Of a DNA stretch of 64,000 nucleotides, positions 12,401 through 22,868 are shown in pieces (position 1 is the first letter of the stretch; every line of letters starts with the position of its first letter). Source of the stretch: Petrolisthes cinctipes (Eukaryota; Arthropoda; Malacostraca; Decapoda; Porcellanidae); contig JAWQEG010001402.1 of assembly GCA_033782935.1 (NCBI GenBank), forward strand, positions 397,001-461,000, read 5' to 3'. The translations under genes were made by a program, and so were the position numbers. The notes under the pieces were generated by a model. It ran no database searches, was not told the origin of the DNA, and worked only from the letters and a program-made list of their open reading frames with translations.

Positions 12401-15400
12401 TTCTTTCTGTTTGTCTGTCTCTCTCTCTCTTACTCTCTCTCACTTTATCTAGCTATCTACAGTATATCTGTCTATATTTCTCTCTCTTCCTCTCTTTTAC
12501 TCTCATATAATATCCCATTTTTTAGGTTGGTACACTTTAAAGAAACATGCTCTTTCTCTCCTCTTCTCTCTCTCAATCTATCTGTCTATATCCCTCCCTC
12601 TCCCTTTCTCATATAATATCCCATTTTTTAGGTTGGTACGCTCTTAAGAAACATCATGCAGGGTAAAGAATCTGTACCACAACTCTCCGGTCTCACTCCA
12701 CTACACATGCTCATTGAAATTGGATGTGAAAAGATTAAGAGAGATTACATTGACATTTTCAAAAGTAAGTGAACCGTTATTTTTATATACTGTATGGAGA
12801 CAAACTTTATAGGATTCTTATAGATTATTTGGATTGAAAAATTGGAAGTGGAAAAAATAAGAGAGGAGACTACAGTACATAGATTTTTTTTTTTTTTTTT
12901 CAAGTATATATACAGTAAGTGAATTGTTATTTTTATATTCTGATAAAGTTTTTAGGATTCTTTTAATGCAGTTGTACAGTTGGCCTCAGGAATTCATACA
13001 CACAGCATTGATTACAAGTGGTCATTTTTTCACTGCATATACTGTATTCATTGTTCTGCTGACTGATTCAAGTATTAACCAAATAACATTGCTATAAAAA
13101 TTTGGTGTTGGGAAATTAATGTACTAAATTTTCCAGTTGTTACGAACCCTTGATGTCACAGGGGTGTATACGAATTCCTGTGGCTGACTGTACTTGGGAG
13201 AGTGAGAAATTACAAGAGGGCTTTTGATTCCTCCAAACTATATATGCCAGGGAGCAAATCACCTCTATAATGTTTTGTGACATAGTTTAGAGGATTCAGT
13301 TGCCCTCTATAATACCATCAAGAGTATCTCCCATTAAATACTACTGTACTAGGCATCAATACATAACTGTAGTTGTAGTTAGTGGAAATTGTTATGGATA
13401 CTGTAGTCAGTGTGTATTTAATCAGAAACTGCACATGGATATAATATTAATGAGTATGTTAACCTTTTGTGTAGCATATGGCATGTCTCTACACAATGGT
13501 ATATTCATTATGCACAGGAAACTTATGTTAATCACAAACATTTTATTAACGTAGAAACACCAAGTAAGGATTCAACTCTATTGCCAGTGTTGTGCAAAAA
13601 TTTTTCATCAACTAAAATGATCTGTACAATAATGAAATTCTCTTACTAAGGAGTTATTACTTAATCAGTGTAGATTTAACCCCAACCAATATTTGTATCA
13701 TTGATAAGATGGAGAGCTGACAACGTGTGAACAGCTGTCTTGGTTTGTGGGCAGCAGTAGTGGCGTTGGTGGCAGTGGCAGCGGCAGTATTGATGGTGTT
13801 GTTGATGATATATACCAGTGTACTATTGATCAACTCAGTCGTCTACATGTGGCATTACAAGTAGTGGTGGCTCTACGGACATACCTCAGTCTACCTCCAC
13901 CTACACTATCACACTTCACTGTACAGGTTATTATATTAAGTGTGTTATGTTGTACTATTGGCCACAAGAATTGGTACACGTGCTGTTGTTTTCGAGGGTT
14001 TACAACATATACAAAATGTCAGACTGAATTGGTACACGTGCTGTTGTTTTCGAGGGTCTACAACATATAAAAATTGTCAGACTATGTAACTGGAATACAA
14101 TATTATTATTAGGTTTGTTGTCTTCAGGGGCTTACAACATATAGAAAATGTCAGACTATGTAACTGCAATACAATATTATTATTAGGTTTGTTGTTTTGT
14201 AATCACTGAGTCACTTGATAGACCATTCATTACAGTACTTTCACAAAAATAATGACCCTCTCAATACATAAAAACTGTTTAAAAAGTCATATGGCCAACT
14301 GTACCTCAGTCTACCTCCTCTTACACTGTCACACTGCTCGGCCAGACAGCTTGAGGAACTTCAACAACAACAACTGTACAAGTCAGTATATTCTTTGCAT
14401 GGAGACAATTTCAAAGCTATTTTCATTTTGCTTATAAGAAGCAGTTAAATTTACTTTAGTTAAGTATAGCATTCCCTTAATATAAGATGATTAAATTTAT
14501 CACCTATTTCCTTTTAGCAAAGGCTCGGTAAATCATACATTAGCCTATATGGTGGTGGTTGTTGTTCTCCCGGGACAGAATGGCCTTCTGCCCCACAGAC
14601 CCCTGGTACACTCTGGTCGCAGTGAAATAACAAATTGAAATAAAGGAGGGGCTGACCATATATGCCTGGGCTACCGAAGCACATCCCAGGGAAATGGGAC
14701 CAGAGCTTACTGGACCAGGGAGTTTGGGGGCCTTCGACCGCCAGGGAGATTGGGGAGAAGGTCTTTGATCCCACAGCCAGTGCTGTGGGCCCAAGTCCAC
14801 GTTACCACAAGAGCTACAAGTGGGGCCGCACCTTCCACAAGACCAGCCCTGAAGTGACCATAAGGGGGAGGGAGTTTACACTGCTGCATGCAAAGGGAAA
14901 TGCACCCCCTGTGTGCTGGCAGTCCTCACAGCAGTAAAAAAAAAGAAAAAAAAAAAAGAGCCTCGTTGCAGTACACCTCACGTGGATTTTTAATCTATGT
15001 GGGCAGATCTCATCAAATCCACTAGAAAGTGACCAGATCCTGCAACAATCTTTATTCTAGCCCTGTGGAGAATGACTAATATTCACAGAGAATAAAATCA
15101 GCCCCCCTGGGCAGAAGTCTATATGGTAATGAATAACAGAAGCCTGGGAAAACAAACATTTGGTGGTCTTCAATGAGGGACTTGTGTGTGTAAAATGATA
15201 AAATGGTGGATACAAGTATTTATTCATTGTATATCCATGGTCTACAGTATAACATTAAACATTTACAGGTCCTTAACCAAATGAAGGAAGTTGTGCCTGG
15301 CATCGCTAACTCCTTTTCCCTGCAGCTTCAATCATTGTGTGTTCGCCAATTGTTTAACAGGTTGGTGATGTGTTGTGGTTGGTTGATTTATCTCTAACAG

Positions 15401-18400
15401 ACCTACTTAGTGAGTTTCTAATATTAGTTTTCTCTTCCCGATCTGATGTATTTTTTTTGTCTATTAATTGTTCATTAAGAATGAAGAGAGAGGATGGAGT
15501 TACTGTGAGTAGAAGTGTGGAAGAGACATTTTGATGGTCTGATGAATGTGGGGATGGGAGGGGAGGCGGTGGTGACATGCATGGGGATGGAGGCAGGTGG
15601 TAGACGACAGGATGTACAGGGAGAATTTGGAAGGGAAGAGGTTAGGAAAGCAATAGGAAAGTTGAAGATGGGAAAGGCACCGGGGGTGGATGGGATAACT
15701 GCTGAAATATTAAAGTGTGGTGGGGAGGTAGTGGTGGAGTGGATATTACTTATATGCACATTGGCTTGGAGGCAGGGAGAGGTGCCAGAGGATTGGAGAA
15801 GAGCTATAATTGTACCTTTGTATAAGAGGAAGGAGAGTAAGGAGGAGTGTGGTAGCTTTAGGGGAATAAGCCTTCTTAGTGTACCTGGGAAGGTGTATGG
15901 GAAGGTTCTTACTGAGAGACTGATTGAAGTAACAGAGAATAAAGTTAGTGAGGAGCAGGGAGGGTTCAGAAAGGGTAGAGGATGTTTGGACCAAATATTT
16001 GCATTAAAATCAATAGTGGAGAAATATATTGGGAAGTGTAGAAAGTTGTATGCTGCCTTCATGGACTTTGAGAAGGCATATGATAGGGTTGATAGGAAAG
16101 CTATGTCAGAGGTGTTGAGAATTTATGGTGTTGGGGGGTCTTTGCTGAATGGCATTGAGGCCTTTTATGCAGAGGCAACAGCATGTGTACGGGTAGAGGG
16201 TGATCTAAATGAGATGAGAGTTTTGATATTGGTGTAGGGCTGAGACAGGGATGTGTTATGTCACCATGGCTGTTCAATATATATATATGGATGGTTGTAT
16301 GAGAGAGATGAAAGCCAAAGTGAATGGCCTAGGGGTGAAATTGAGGCTGAATGAAGCAAATTGGTCCTTGGTGGCAAGTTTATTTGCGGATGACACTGTG
16401 TTGATGGCTGAGAGTGGAAGGGAGTTACAGAGGGTGGTGGATGAGTTCCAGTCCGTGTGTAAACGAAGAAAACTGAAGGTGAATGTTGGTAAGAGTAAAG
16501 TGATGGTATTTGAGAGGACCAAAACAGAAGTAATTGACTTTGCTACACCCTATAGAGTGGCTGTACCAACTGGGACGGAATGTGAGATAACTTTAGGGGG
16601 TGAGAGGATGGAGGAGGTGAGGGAATTCAGGTATCTGGGAACAGTTCTGTGTAAACATGGAAGTATGGAAGGAGAAATCAGGGAGAGAGCAGTGAAGGGC
16701 AGGCAGGTCATAGGTGCACTGGGGAGGATTATGAAGGGTAGGAGTGTGAGTATGGAAGTGAAAAAGGGACTGAGAAATTGTATAATCCTGCCAACACTGA
16801 CATATGCATCGGAGACATGGACATGGAGTAGGGCTCATCAGTCTAGAAAAAGTGCTGTGGAAATGAGTTACTTGAGAGGAGCATATGGACTTACTAGGTG
16901 GGATGGAGAAAGTAATGAGTGTGTATGAGAGATGTGGTATGAGTGAGAAGGCAATTGGTATTGAGTGTGAAGTGGTTGAGAGTGAAACGTAATACACTGA
17001 GATGGTTTGGACATGTAGAGAGAATGCAAAGTGTGGAGTTTGTAAAGAAGGTGTACGATAGTGAAGTTGTGGGACCTGGTGTGAGAGGTAGACCTCCGGT
17101 TAGATGGCAGAACAGAATGGAAGAGTATGTGAGGGGGGGAGGGGGGATGGAGAAAGTGAGGAGGGAGTGCTGGAACAGGGAAAACTGGAGACTTGTCTGC
17201 CATGGCCACCCCCTTGGTGGAAGTTCCCGGAGGGAGCGAGGCGTCGGAGGTACAGATAGATAATTATGGTGCCTTTTATCCCACACCTACATATAGCTCC
17301 AATTTTTTGTAGTCTGATTTTACTCCTTTTACCCTCTGACTAATTCACTACAACCTCTCTCTCTGTGTTATTATCTCATTAACTCTCTCCCTCTTACTAG
17401 TTCACTACAACCTCTCTCTCTTCACCACAATGTTGCATTACTGTCTCTCTCTTAAATCTCTATTATTCTTATACTTTACATGGCTCTTCTAAAATTTTAT
17501 ATTGTATTCTTCCTCTGTTCTGTAGAGCATGTAACACTCACCAAGCCACTCAATTTCACCCCTTTTCTGTCCAGCTCCCCAATGAAAGAGTTTACTGGTA
17601 CTTTCCAATCTTTCAGATACACAACTATTCAACTCTGGAACACACACACACTCCATCAACCATTGCCCTCTTACTATGACTTACGCTCCTTCAAATGCAG
17701 TGTGTCTAGGCATCTCAATATAATGAAATTATACTTGATTCTAGTCCTTACTCATTACACTTCATAGGTGAGAACATTAAGGGGGAAGTACGGTTGGCCA
17801 TAGGAATTCTTACACAGGTTATAATGGAAAGAGAGGTCCATTATTATGGAAGTACTGCAATGAATGGGCTACCAAGTAACTCTGTGATTGCACAATAACA
17901 TACCGAATGATAATGTTATATTGCAGTTACATAGTCTTTCATTTTCAATATGTTGTAAACCCTCGAAAACAATAGCATGTGTAAGAATTCTTGTGGCCAA
18001 TAGGACAGTGTTGGTAAATCTGGAGCAACTGATTCCCCAAAATTATTCCAAGCAACAACAGGCCATCGTTATTTTTAGTTTATCTAGCTTTATTTCCTGA
18101 CATATATACTTTGGATGCATCAAGTAACTCTAATGTATCCCTTATTTTTCAGTCTGAAGGTCAATTCATGGGAGGTGAATGTAAAGAGCAGTGAGGCTTC
18201 GTTCAGCAAGTTACTAAGATGTTATGTATCACGAACTCCACTCATACAACTCAGCTCCAATGCTTTAGGTTAGTACTTCATGAGTCTAAACTGACCTTGC
18301 TTTATGGACTGTGGTATTATTAAACTACTACTTTGAGGAAAAATTCTTTCGTTGATCAGTTCCTATTATTTTGCATACAAATTTAATACCAGCCATAAGT

Positions 18401-19144
18401 GGTTACTTAAACATTGGGTTATGCTTATGATGTAGAGTCTGATCTGTATGTACAAGACCTAAAAAACTGTGATCGCTACAGCTCCTGATGCCCTGTGAAG
18501 GTTTTTCTGTATCCATCGCCTTAGGTGTTGGAATGTTTCACACAGGAAATGCATGATACTATTTTGAGGTACTGTACCATTTTACACATTCAAAATGACC
18601 ATTTATCTTAGTAAACTGTCTTGACCAGATACCAATTATCCAGAATTTTCATATAACCTGATATTAAGAGCAGTGCTGGGTAGGAAGGTCATAGGCTCTC
18701 TAGGAAGAAGCATGAACATGGAAGTGAAAAGGGAACAGAGAATTATATATTAACCTATTAGTGCAACCATACAGTTACTTTTGTAGCGTAAGTTCATGTT
18801 CCGATACAGTATACCCTGGATATACAATGAAAAAATATTTGTATCCACCATTTCATTTTACACTCGGTCCCTCTTTGAAGACCACCAAATGTTTTCCCAG
18901 GCTTCTGTTATTCATTATCATACAGACTAATGAGTGATTCATTGAGCCTGTATGTGATATATTTATTTCTCTTATATCAAGGGCCTCTACTGTACTGATG
19001 ATAAAATACTCGTAATAATATGATGATAAGTTTTCACTATTTTCAGATGATCCAGATGATTTGGAAAATGACAAGGATGATTGTGATGAAGAGAAATACT
19101 ACTGCTCTTACTTTACTTGTGTTACAGATAAGTACTTCTCATAA
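1847..19144 (+). CDS. ZWILCH: Zwilch kinetochore protein, 5'-partial, about 15 exons
   Basis: Zwilch is a subunit of the Rod-Zwilch-ZW10 complex, which recruits dynein and Mad1-Mad2 to unattached kinetochores for the spindle checkpoint. Exons with AG/GT borders and matching phases: 1847-1991, 5216-5327, 6357-6507, 7099-7198, 8147-8293, 9064-9204, 10288-10468, 10756-10875, 11621-11724, 12632-12764, an uncertain one ending 13563, 13755-13926, 15269-15360, 18153-18268, 19047-19144 (TAA). Family landmarks seen: FVPLWVVCDG (exon 4), NMDFTDHLWNVLL (exon 8), SYQELKETLAFVF (exon 9), LSGLTPLHMLIEIG then KIKRDYIDIF (exon 10), ETYVNHKHFIN (uncertain exon) and the C-terminal YYCSYFTCVTDKYFS. These align in order with vertebrate Zwilch from memory. 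About 600 residues are visible; human Zwilch is 591. The first exon begins in mid-codon, so the N terminus lies further left or outside the window. The phase does not close around the 13.5-kb exon. Introns are packed with transposons. Confidence 0.92.
2194..3896 (+). mobile_element. 5'-truncated LINE with (GATA)n tail, split by a retroposon
   Basis: The frame shows reverse transcriptase motifs GLRQGCVMSPWLFNIFMDG and FVDDTVLMAES (here FVDD for the usual F/YADD), then the C-terminal RWFGHV-type domain (WFGHVDRMQGEEFVKKVYGS). The end GCGTCGGAGCTACAGATAGA is followed by GATA repeats. A 7-bp target duplication, ACTGTAT, lies at 2187-2193 and 3897-3903, inside a pogo-like element. A retroposon interrupts it at 3054-3584. 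The clade is probably RTE-like, but this is uncertain. It is non-functional. Confidence 0.85.
3054..3584 (-). mobile_element. (AAC)n-tailed retroposon, full-length copy in a LINE
   Basis: A 531-bp element whose minus strand runs from TTGCCCAGGGGGGCTGACTT to AGGAGAACAACAACA. It is bounded by a perfect 13-bp target duplication TGGTTGAGAGAGT at 3041-3053 and 3585-3597. The related LINE copy at 16.9 kb has no insert at this point. No open protein of known family is present, so it is non-autonomous. Confidence 0.88.
4135..5105. mobile_element. Tc1-like small element split by a long-inverted-repeat element
   Basis: Left piece about 4135-4245 and right piece about 5016-5105 (ending TTGTGGCCAACTGTA) match the two halves of a TA-flanked family seen intact at 17790-18004, 20025-20240, 22383-22577 and 23139-23350. 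The middle is occupied by the inverted-repeat element at 4255-5012. Confidence 0.6.
4255..5012. repeat. Fold-back element with about 280-bp arms
   Basis: Sequence 4255-4535 recurs in inverse orientation at about 4725-5012, with ATACTCTATTTCATCTCATC at the left end and its inverse at the right. It also shares inverted GATAGTTGACTTGGATTTGA. The spacer is about 190 bp. No coding frame of note. Confidence 0.75.
5440..5635. mobile_element. TTAA-flanked small element, family 1
   Basis: It begins TTAAGGGGGTATG and ends CCCCCTTAA, with the subterminal inverted motif GATTCCTCC near one end and GGAGGAATC near the other in this family. No transposase. TTAA targets are typical of piggyBac-type elements. 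Confidence 0.6.
7007..7040 (+). repeat. Duplicated start of Zwilch exon 7099
   Basis: ATTGCTTCTAAATTCAACAT at 7007 mirrors the exon's ATTGCTTCTAAGTTCAACCT at 7102, 95 bases upstream of it. The copy lacks an AG acceptor in the same place and is probably not spliced. Confidence 0.65.
7376..7500 (+). repeat. (TTA)n microsatellite
   Basis: Imperfect TTA repeats with T-rich interruptions in a Zwilch intron. Confidence 0.9.
7835..8170 (+). repeat. Triplicated 3' splice-site module before Zwilch exon 8147
   Basis: Three tandem copies, spaced about 113 and 121 bases, each end with a TTTACAG-GAACTCA-type acceptor plus exon start (AG at 7912, 8025 and 8146). Shared upstream sequence includes ACAATTCCAAGACA and TAATCAAATAATA. 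Only the third continues into the open exon (GTHFVGMHREE). Confidence 0.8.
9212..9631. mobile_element. TA-flanked element with internal triplication
   Basis: Member of a family with about 42-bp inverted ends (CAGCCACAATCAAATATCC). Other copies: 41491-41706, 42030-42590 (split), 45740-45951, 47863-48075. Here about 105 bp (AAGAGGTGCTGCAAAATCAT through GGTGGATATTATT) is repeated three times in tandem. The left end sits at the seventh base of a Zwilch intron. Confidence 0.75.
9695..9800. repeat. Palindromic element, GTACCGGTAC-type family
   Basis: One of about ten copies of a 120-130 bp near-perfect hairpin beginning TATGCAAGAACATTCATGGT and ending with its inverse. Clear copies: 20514-20640, 28143-28272, 45497-45640, 49222-49350, 49608-49735, 51536-51659, 51665-51803 and 54595-54727. 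The arms carry GTGGTACCGGTACGATGGCT and the loop TTGTTTGTCTATGGAG. Confidence 0.75.
11128..11302. mobile_element. TA-flanked element with GGCGGCAAAAGTC ends
   Basis: Inverted ends CAGTCGGCGGCAGAAGTC and its inverse at 11280-11302, with an inner stem GTTCATGGACTCGAG. Related copies at 22141-22335, 43494-43801 and probably 34935-35122. Tc1/mariner-like by TA target; non-coding. Confidence 0.7.
11735..12050 (-). mobile_element. tRNA-derived SINE, minus strand
   Basis: The minus strand starts AGGGGAGGTGGCCGAGTGGT (A-box-like, resembling tRNA-Ser/Leu), has a B-box-like GGTCGGGAGATTGATCC, and ends AGCCTATGTCCAGTGTCGGA followed by an A tail. A second copy is 56152-56429, and a 3' fragment lies at 38070-38098. 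The tail abuts a Zwilch intron start. Confidence 0.82.
12505..12551 (+). repeat. Duplicated acceptor and start of Zwilch exon 12632
   Basis: CATATAATATCCCATTTTTT followed by AGGTTGGTAC occurs here and again 106 bases later at the used acceptor (AG 12524-12525 versus 12630-12631). The copy carries about 25 bases of exon-like sequence, then diverges. A weaker third similarity is at 12345-12390. Confidence 0.8.
12912..12970 (+). repeat. Duplicated 5' splice-site region of Zwilch exon 12632-12764
   Basis: CAGTAAGTGAATTGTTATTT at 12913 resembles the used donor region AAGTAAGTGAACCGTTATTT at 12763, including the following TTTATAT and TAGGATTCTT. It carries a GTAAGT. Confidence 0.6.
12976..13188. 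mobile_element. TA-flanked small element, CAGTTGGCCTCAGGAATTC ends
   Basis: Inverted ends with a highly similar inverted copy at about 39975-40188 in the FABP region. Both carry the same AATTTTCCAGTTGTTACGAA core. Non-coding. Confidence 0.75.
14302..14337 (+). repeat. Duplicated 3' part of Zwilch exon 13755-13926
   Basis: CCTCAGTCTACCTCCTCTTA and the next bases repeat exon sequence at 13884, about 420 bases upstream, but the donor is not retained. It follows a Tc1-like element (about 13964-14300) and precedes a LINE tail GCTTGAGGAACTTCAACAAC. Confidence 0.65.
14554..15115 (-). mobile_element. (AAC)n-tailed retroposon, second full-length copy
   Basis: Same family as 3054-3584, inserted in a pogo-like element. 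The 12-bp target duplication AGYCTATATGGT lies at 14542-14553 and 15116-15127 with one mismatch. The tail is (AAC)/(ACC)-like. Confidence 0.85.
15475..17264 (+). mobile_element. Longer LINE copy with (GATA)n tail, frameshifted
   Basis: Reverse transcriptase motifs in order: KMGKAPGVDGITAEIL, WRRAIIVPLYKRK, SEEQGGFRKGRGCLDQIF, AAFMDFEKAYDRVDR, then a frameshift near 16205, GLRQGCVMSPW in another frame, FADDTVLMAES, and after a second break RWFGHVERMQ. It ends GGAGGTACAGATAGATA. The endonuclease region is absent (5' truncated). It occupies a Zwilch intron in sense orientation. Confidence 0.88.
17519..17790 (+). mobile_element. C-terminal fragment of a different LINE
   Basis: The frame contains FRYTTIQLWNTHTLHQPLP and SFKCSVSRHLN, the usual end of CR1/Jockey-type reverse transcriptases (LWN.LP ... 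FK..). Decayed. Confidence 0.55.
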
Positions 19145-19430
19145 ACTTATAAATTTTTCAAGATACAACCCAAGCAGTTCATATAATTAGGCAATATTTT
19201 TATGTGTTTTGATAAATGTGATAATATTGTCATGTATTTTATATATATATATATTTTTAAGATACAACTCAGAAGCAAACAAAGCAATGTGTAAAATTAG
19301 ACAACATTTTGGATAATATTGTCTTGTAATTTCTGGCAATAATGTTATAATGGATAATGTATTTTCAGAAAGGAAATTAGTACAATTGTTGTAGCAAACT
19401 CATTGGACTAAAGTGTTTTGCATGTACAGT

Positions 19431-19808
19431 AGTGGACAATAATAATAATACACATGTAAATGTTTGACAGCTTCCCTCTGTTCATTAGCTGAGAAACTCC
19501 AATAAATAGGTTAAGGGGGTAATACACTTCTGGTACATTGGAGTGCCATTATTCCTCCAAAGTATGCCAGGAAACAGATCTAGATTAAGAATAATAATGG
19601 TAGCCTGTTTCTTGAAATTGTTTGGAGGATACTATCACTACAGATTTACCAGTACTGTACTATGCCTTTAAGCAGTATCCTTTAATTTACTACAAGCAGC
19701 TACTCGATATTCAAAACAATAACATCATATGAGAATGTGAAAACATTAAGCTTCAATTTGTGAGTTATCCATATGTGTACTGAAACTTATGTCCACCACT
19801 GTACATTT
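19431..19808. mobile_element. TA-flanked element split by a TTAA element
   Basis: Ends CAGTAGTGGACAATAA and TTATGTCCACCACTG bracket it; a TTAA family-1 element (19511-19681) is inserted in it. A reverse copy at about 61348-61593 interrupts a LINE fragment. Confidence 0.65.
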
Positions 19809-20816
19809 CCACATCCATATACCTCTGCTTAAGGGAATAGTAAACTTTTGATACATTAGAGTGCCTTGATTCCTCCAAAGCATGCAAGGAAACAGCACCA
19901 GAATAAGAACAATAATGGTGGTCTGTTGCTTGGAATAGTTTGGAAGAATTAGTTATTCCAGATTTACCATCAACATTGTACTTCTCCCTTACAAACTACA
20001 CACCAATTTGTTCACTTATTTTGTACTATTGGCCACAAGAATTGGTCCACACGCTGTTGTTTTTGAGGGTTTACAACATTTAAAATTTATGACACTGTAA
20101 CTGCAATACAATATTACTATTAGGTTTGTTGTTATGCAAGCACTAAGTCACTTGGTAGACCTTTCATTGCAGTACTTTCACAATAATGAATGACCTCTCT
20201 TTACATATAGCCTGTGTAAGAATTCCTTTGGCTAACTACACATTTTTAGGGATGCATTATTTGTACAATAATGGGTATACACAGGAGTAATAAATGTCTA
20301 TACTGCAGAACACCATTTTTGTATTGTGGTGAAAATTTGTATCTACTGTACTTTTAAAATCCTATACATAATTTCCCCACAGAGCACAAATGAAACTCAG
20401 AAGGAAATCAGTGTTATTGTTAGTCAATAATGTAAATTGTATGAGTATTAGGTTAGTACAAGTCTTTCAGCATGTTTACTTTTATACAAGCATAGTGAAA
20501 AAAAGGGCTGTATGCAAGAATGTCTGTGGTGTTGACAATGGCGTGGTATGATGGCTCTGTAGTGTGTCTATGGAGTCACTACTGGTACCACACTTTTGTC
20601 AACAGTGCTCAACACCATCAATGTTCTTGCACATGGCCAAAACTCTTATGTACACAATACAACACTATTCTTGATGTAAAACTGCAATTATATTATGGTA
20701 TACAGTACTGTGAATTGTCATGCATGGTTTCTTAAAATATTTCCATTATTAGAGTTATATATCTAATTTTTAAGCACCACCACACAACTAGACTCTTGCA
20801 GTAACTGGGAACAGGT

Positions 20817-22868
20817 TTCTTAACAGGATAGTATACTTTTGGTATATCAGAGTGCCTTGATTCCTCCAAAGTGTGCCTGGACACAGGAACAGATAAGGAA
20901 AAATAATGGTGACCTGTTACTTGGAATAGTTTAGAGGAGTCAGTTGCTCCAGATTTACAAACACTGTGTTAGACTCTTAATCCTGCTGTATTGGGATTTA
21001 CACTTTCACAACTGCCTGTACAATACAGTAATGCCTTGTTTTATATTGTTATTATCGTTGTGTATTATATGGTTATCTGTGTATAGGAAACCCTCATTAT
21101 CCACCACTGGGTGTATGGGTGTGTAATTTACCAAGAGAATTTACTGTACACAGATTCATTACAAACAGTACAATACACACCCATAACAACAACAGTATAA
21201 AACAAGACATTACTGTATATGGGTGTGTAATATACAAAGATTCATTACAAACAACAGTACAATACACACACATAACAACAACAGTATAAAAAGAGGCATT
21301 GCTATATTGAAAGCATTATACAAAGAAATGAGACAAATGCAAAATAGAGTAACCACAAAAATCTATGTACAGTTGGGTTCTATTGTGGTGTAACTGTTGT
21401 GAACAATGAAAAAATAAAACTGGTGAATCATTATGAATGCTTTGTTTGATGGACTGAGGAATATACCACATATTTACATTATTGGTGGTAAATCTGGAGC
21501 AACTGATTCCTCCAAACTATTCCAGGCAACATAACACCATTAATTATGGTCATCTGGTCTTGTTTCCTGGCATACTTGGAGGAATCAAGATGCTTTAATG
21601 TGCCAAAAGTGAATTATCCCCTTAAGTTTACACCATCACGACACCACTTTAGCCAGCCACTGTACTGTAGATGAAAAAGGTGCAATAATCATGAGATAGA
21701 AATTCACAACATACTGTATGATATAATTGATGAGAGTTGTCAGTCATCAACCCAATCTGGGTTCCAGAATCCCTCTGGAGTATTTGTGACAGGATTGTGT
21801 TTACTGCGATGACGGGAACACTTGTTCATCAACATCTGTACAAACAAAATTAATATATAAAATAATGAATAAATAAAATATAATAAAAAGTGAAATGAAA
21901 TAAAATTTAATAAATAATATTAAAACAAATATAATATATAAAAAATAATAAGAAATTAAATACATAAAAATATGTTGGAATATACCTAAACTGTTTACAA
22001 TACTATAGTGGTAAAACCCTTAAGGGACAACAAGATCATTCTTAAATGTCCTTACTTAACAACAGAGTAATATGGATGATATATACTACATCTTACTTTT
22101 ACTGATTAGGACAATTAACTAATGTATTTATGCCTTTACAGTCAGAGGCAAAAGTCGCGTCTCCTCGCTAAGCATTTCTTGAAGGATAACAGGATAATCA
22201 TCGAACCAACACAGAATTACAATATCCAGGGGAAATGTTAGTGAACTACTCTGAGTTTTCATTTTACAAGCCTGTGAAGCTTATATTTCCATGTCTTGGT
22301 AGATTTGGCGACACGATTTTTGCCGCCGACTGTACATTAAAAACTACCACCCTCAAAGCCACTTCAACATAACATCCATGTACAGTTGGCCACATGAATT
22401 CTTACAAATGGAAATAGTGGTCATTATTGTGTAAGTAATGCAATGAATGGTCTACCAAGTGACTCTGTGATTGCAACACAACAAACCTAATAATAATGTA
22501 GTATTGGAAATACATAGTGTTACATTTTCTATATGTTGAAAACCCTCGTGTGTACCAATTCTTGTGGCCAATAGTACATATTCAAATCTTTCTCAGCCCT
22601 GAAGAGCTATTGATGAACAGAAAGCAAAGCCTACATGGAGGTCCTAACAGTACCGAGTGCAAAGTTAAAACTGTATACAGTACTGTACTATATATTAATC
22701 TACTGTAGGTAACAGGATTAAGGGTGTAATACTGTACACAGTTGATAAATTTGAGTGCCTTGATTCCTCCAAAGTATGCCAGTAACTAGGACCAGATTAA
22801 CAAAAAACAATTGTGGCCTGTTGCCTGGGATAGTTTGGAGGAATCAGTTGTATTTACTACCCCTTTAA
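20817..22868. repeat. Intergenic and 3' repeat zone between Zwilch and CtIP
   Basis: Besides the CtIP last exon (21740-21835), this holds TTAA family-1 copies (about 20817-20975, 21470-21629, 22708-22868), a CAGTCAGAGGCAAAAGTCG element (22141-22335), a Tc1-like copy (22383-22577) and AT-rich simple sequence (21840-21960). No further gene is seen. Confidence 0.55.
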
